Shown here: piece by piece, positions 15,838 through 16,366 of the stretch
Position numbering within the stretch: the stretch's first letter is position 1
How the letters are laid out: every line of letters starts with the position of its first letter
Translations under genes and position numbers: made by a program
The notes under the pieces: generated by a model
The model's database searches: none
What the model was told of the DNA's origin: nothing
What the model saw: only the letters and a program-made list of their open reading frames with translations
Assembly (NCBI GenBank): GCA_025357995.1
Contig: JANYLF010000327.1
Location: 1-16,366, forward strand
Source of the DNA: Acidimicrobiia bacterium
Lineage (GTDB): Bacteria > Actinomycetota > Acidimicrobiia > IMCC26256 > JAENVU01
Direction: 5' to 3'
Length of the DNA: 16,366 nucleotides

Positions 15838-16366
15838 TCAGGGCTTGGTGAAGACGAGGACGGCATGGGCGCCGAGGCCGGGAGCCGCCGTGAGCGCGGC
15901 GGCCTCGGGGGCGCGGCTGGCGCCCGCGATGGCCACGAGGTCCGGCGCCGCGGCACCGGCTTCCCACGCCCGGCGCCCGTCGGCCACGAGCTCGTCGATT
16001 CCGAGGCCGCGCAGCCATTCGGCCTGCGTGGTCTCGAGCGCGATCGTGAGCCCGGCCCGTCGCGCCGCTCGGGTCACCATCTCGCGTGGCACATCGATGG
16101 TGATGTCTCGCGATCCCGGATCGTCCAGCGGGTCACTGCCTCGCGCGTGGCCCACGTAGGTGCGCAGCCAACCACCGCCACGATCGACCAACTCGGGCCA
16201 CGCAGCCACGTAATCCAGCACGACCATCGAACCACGGCGCAACGTGTGCGCCGCGGTCACGATCCACTCGACGGCCTCCACCGCGATCGGCAGGCGTGTG
16301 CCCGCGGGCGCATCGAGATCGTCGACCCAGGTCAGCAGATCCGGCGCCGCGGGCACCAGCACCTCG
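15838..16366 (-). CDS. MidA/NDUFAF7-type SAM-dependent methyltransferase (partial, C-terminal 176 codons)
   Basis: The frame is open to the right edge; the first in-window GTG at 16362 is internal. The readable part carries GSMVVLDYVAAWPELVDRGG, WLRTYVGHARGSDPLDDPGS followed by RDITIDVPREMV, then TTQAEWLRGLGIDEL. This is the C-terminal pattern of the DUF185/Methyltransf_28 family (LDYG, R-x-Y-x-x-H, DPG-x-x-DIT, TQ-x-x-WL). Family members include mitochondrial NDUFAF7, which methylates an arginine in complex I. The SAM-binding N-terminal half lies outside the window, so activity cannot be judged. It ends 48 nt before acs on the same strand. Confidence 0.8.
   Translation of the reverse strand, partial: EVLVPAAPDLLTWVDDLDAPAGTRLPIAVEAVEWIVTAAHTLRRGSMVVLDYVAAWPELVDRGGGWLRTYVGHARGSDPLDDPGSRDITIDVPREMVTRAARRAGLTIALETTQAEWLRGLGIDELVADGRRAWEAGAAAPDLVAIAGASRAPEAAALTAAPGLGAHAVLVFTKP

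Overview
The window is a GC-rich, gene-dense bacterial chromosome segment. Almost everything is on the minus strand; the two exceptions are an acetyltransferase and a YajQ-type gene. The order tRNA-Thr, tRNA-Met, rpmG, then tRNA-Trp, secE, nusG, rplK, rplA, rplJ, rplL, rpoB, rpoC is the transcription-translation core cluster typical of Actinomycetota. The base composition, frequent GTG/TTG starts, the acidic N-terminal extension of NusG and the long SecE N-terminus agree with that. Acidimicrobiia is my best guess within the phylum, but this is inference and I cannot run a tree.

Layout from left to right (transcription of the core runs right to left). 1-388 is the 5' end of rpoC, with its N-terminal zinc site. 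467-3958 is a complete rpoB with a TTG start. 3959-4205 is a promoter and leader region for rpoB with two candidate promoters and a strong hairpin. 4206-6664 holds rplL, rplJ, rplA and rplK, with a probable L10-type autoregulatory leader before rplJ. 6665-6906 is a structured spacer, followed by nusG and secE, which are separated by 3 nt, and tRNA-Trp. Between tRNA-Trp and rpmG sits an ECF sigma factor overlapping a small membrane protein that looks like an anti-sigma factor with a degraded zinc motif. An ECF-type promoter sequence lies just upstream of the sigma gene, suggesting autoregulation. Then come rpmG, tRNA-Met and tRNA-Thr.

On the right, a plus-strand phosphinothricin-type N-acetyltransferase gene diverges from tRNA-Thr, a minus-strand tRNA-Tyr follows, and a plus-strand yajQ runs into a converging minus-strand operon. 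That operon reads from the right edge: a MidA/NDUFAF7-type methyltransferase (truncated at its 5' end by the window), acs (acetyl-CoA synthetase), a T4-PNKP-like HAD phosphatase, and an 812-residue protein joining a polytopic membrane domain to a phospholipase-C-like phosphodiesterase domain.

The core genes supply RNA polymerase, its elongation factor, the ribosomal stalk and L1/L11/L33 proteins, a translocon subunit and four tRNAs. The least ordinary items are the sigma/anti-sigma pair placed inside this core cluster, the membrane-PLC fusion, the RpmG lacking one of its four zinc cysteines, and the acidic tails on NusG and L10. No mobile elements or CRISPR arrays were seen, and no gene-free stretch exceeds 300 bases.
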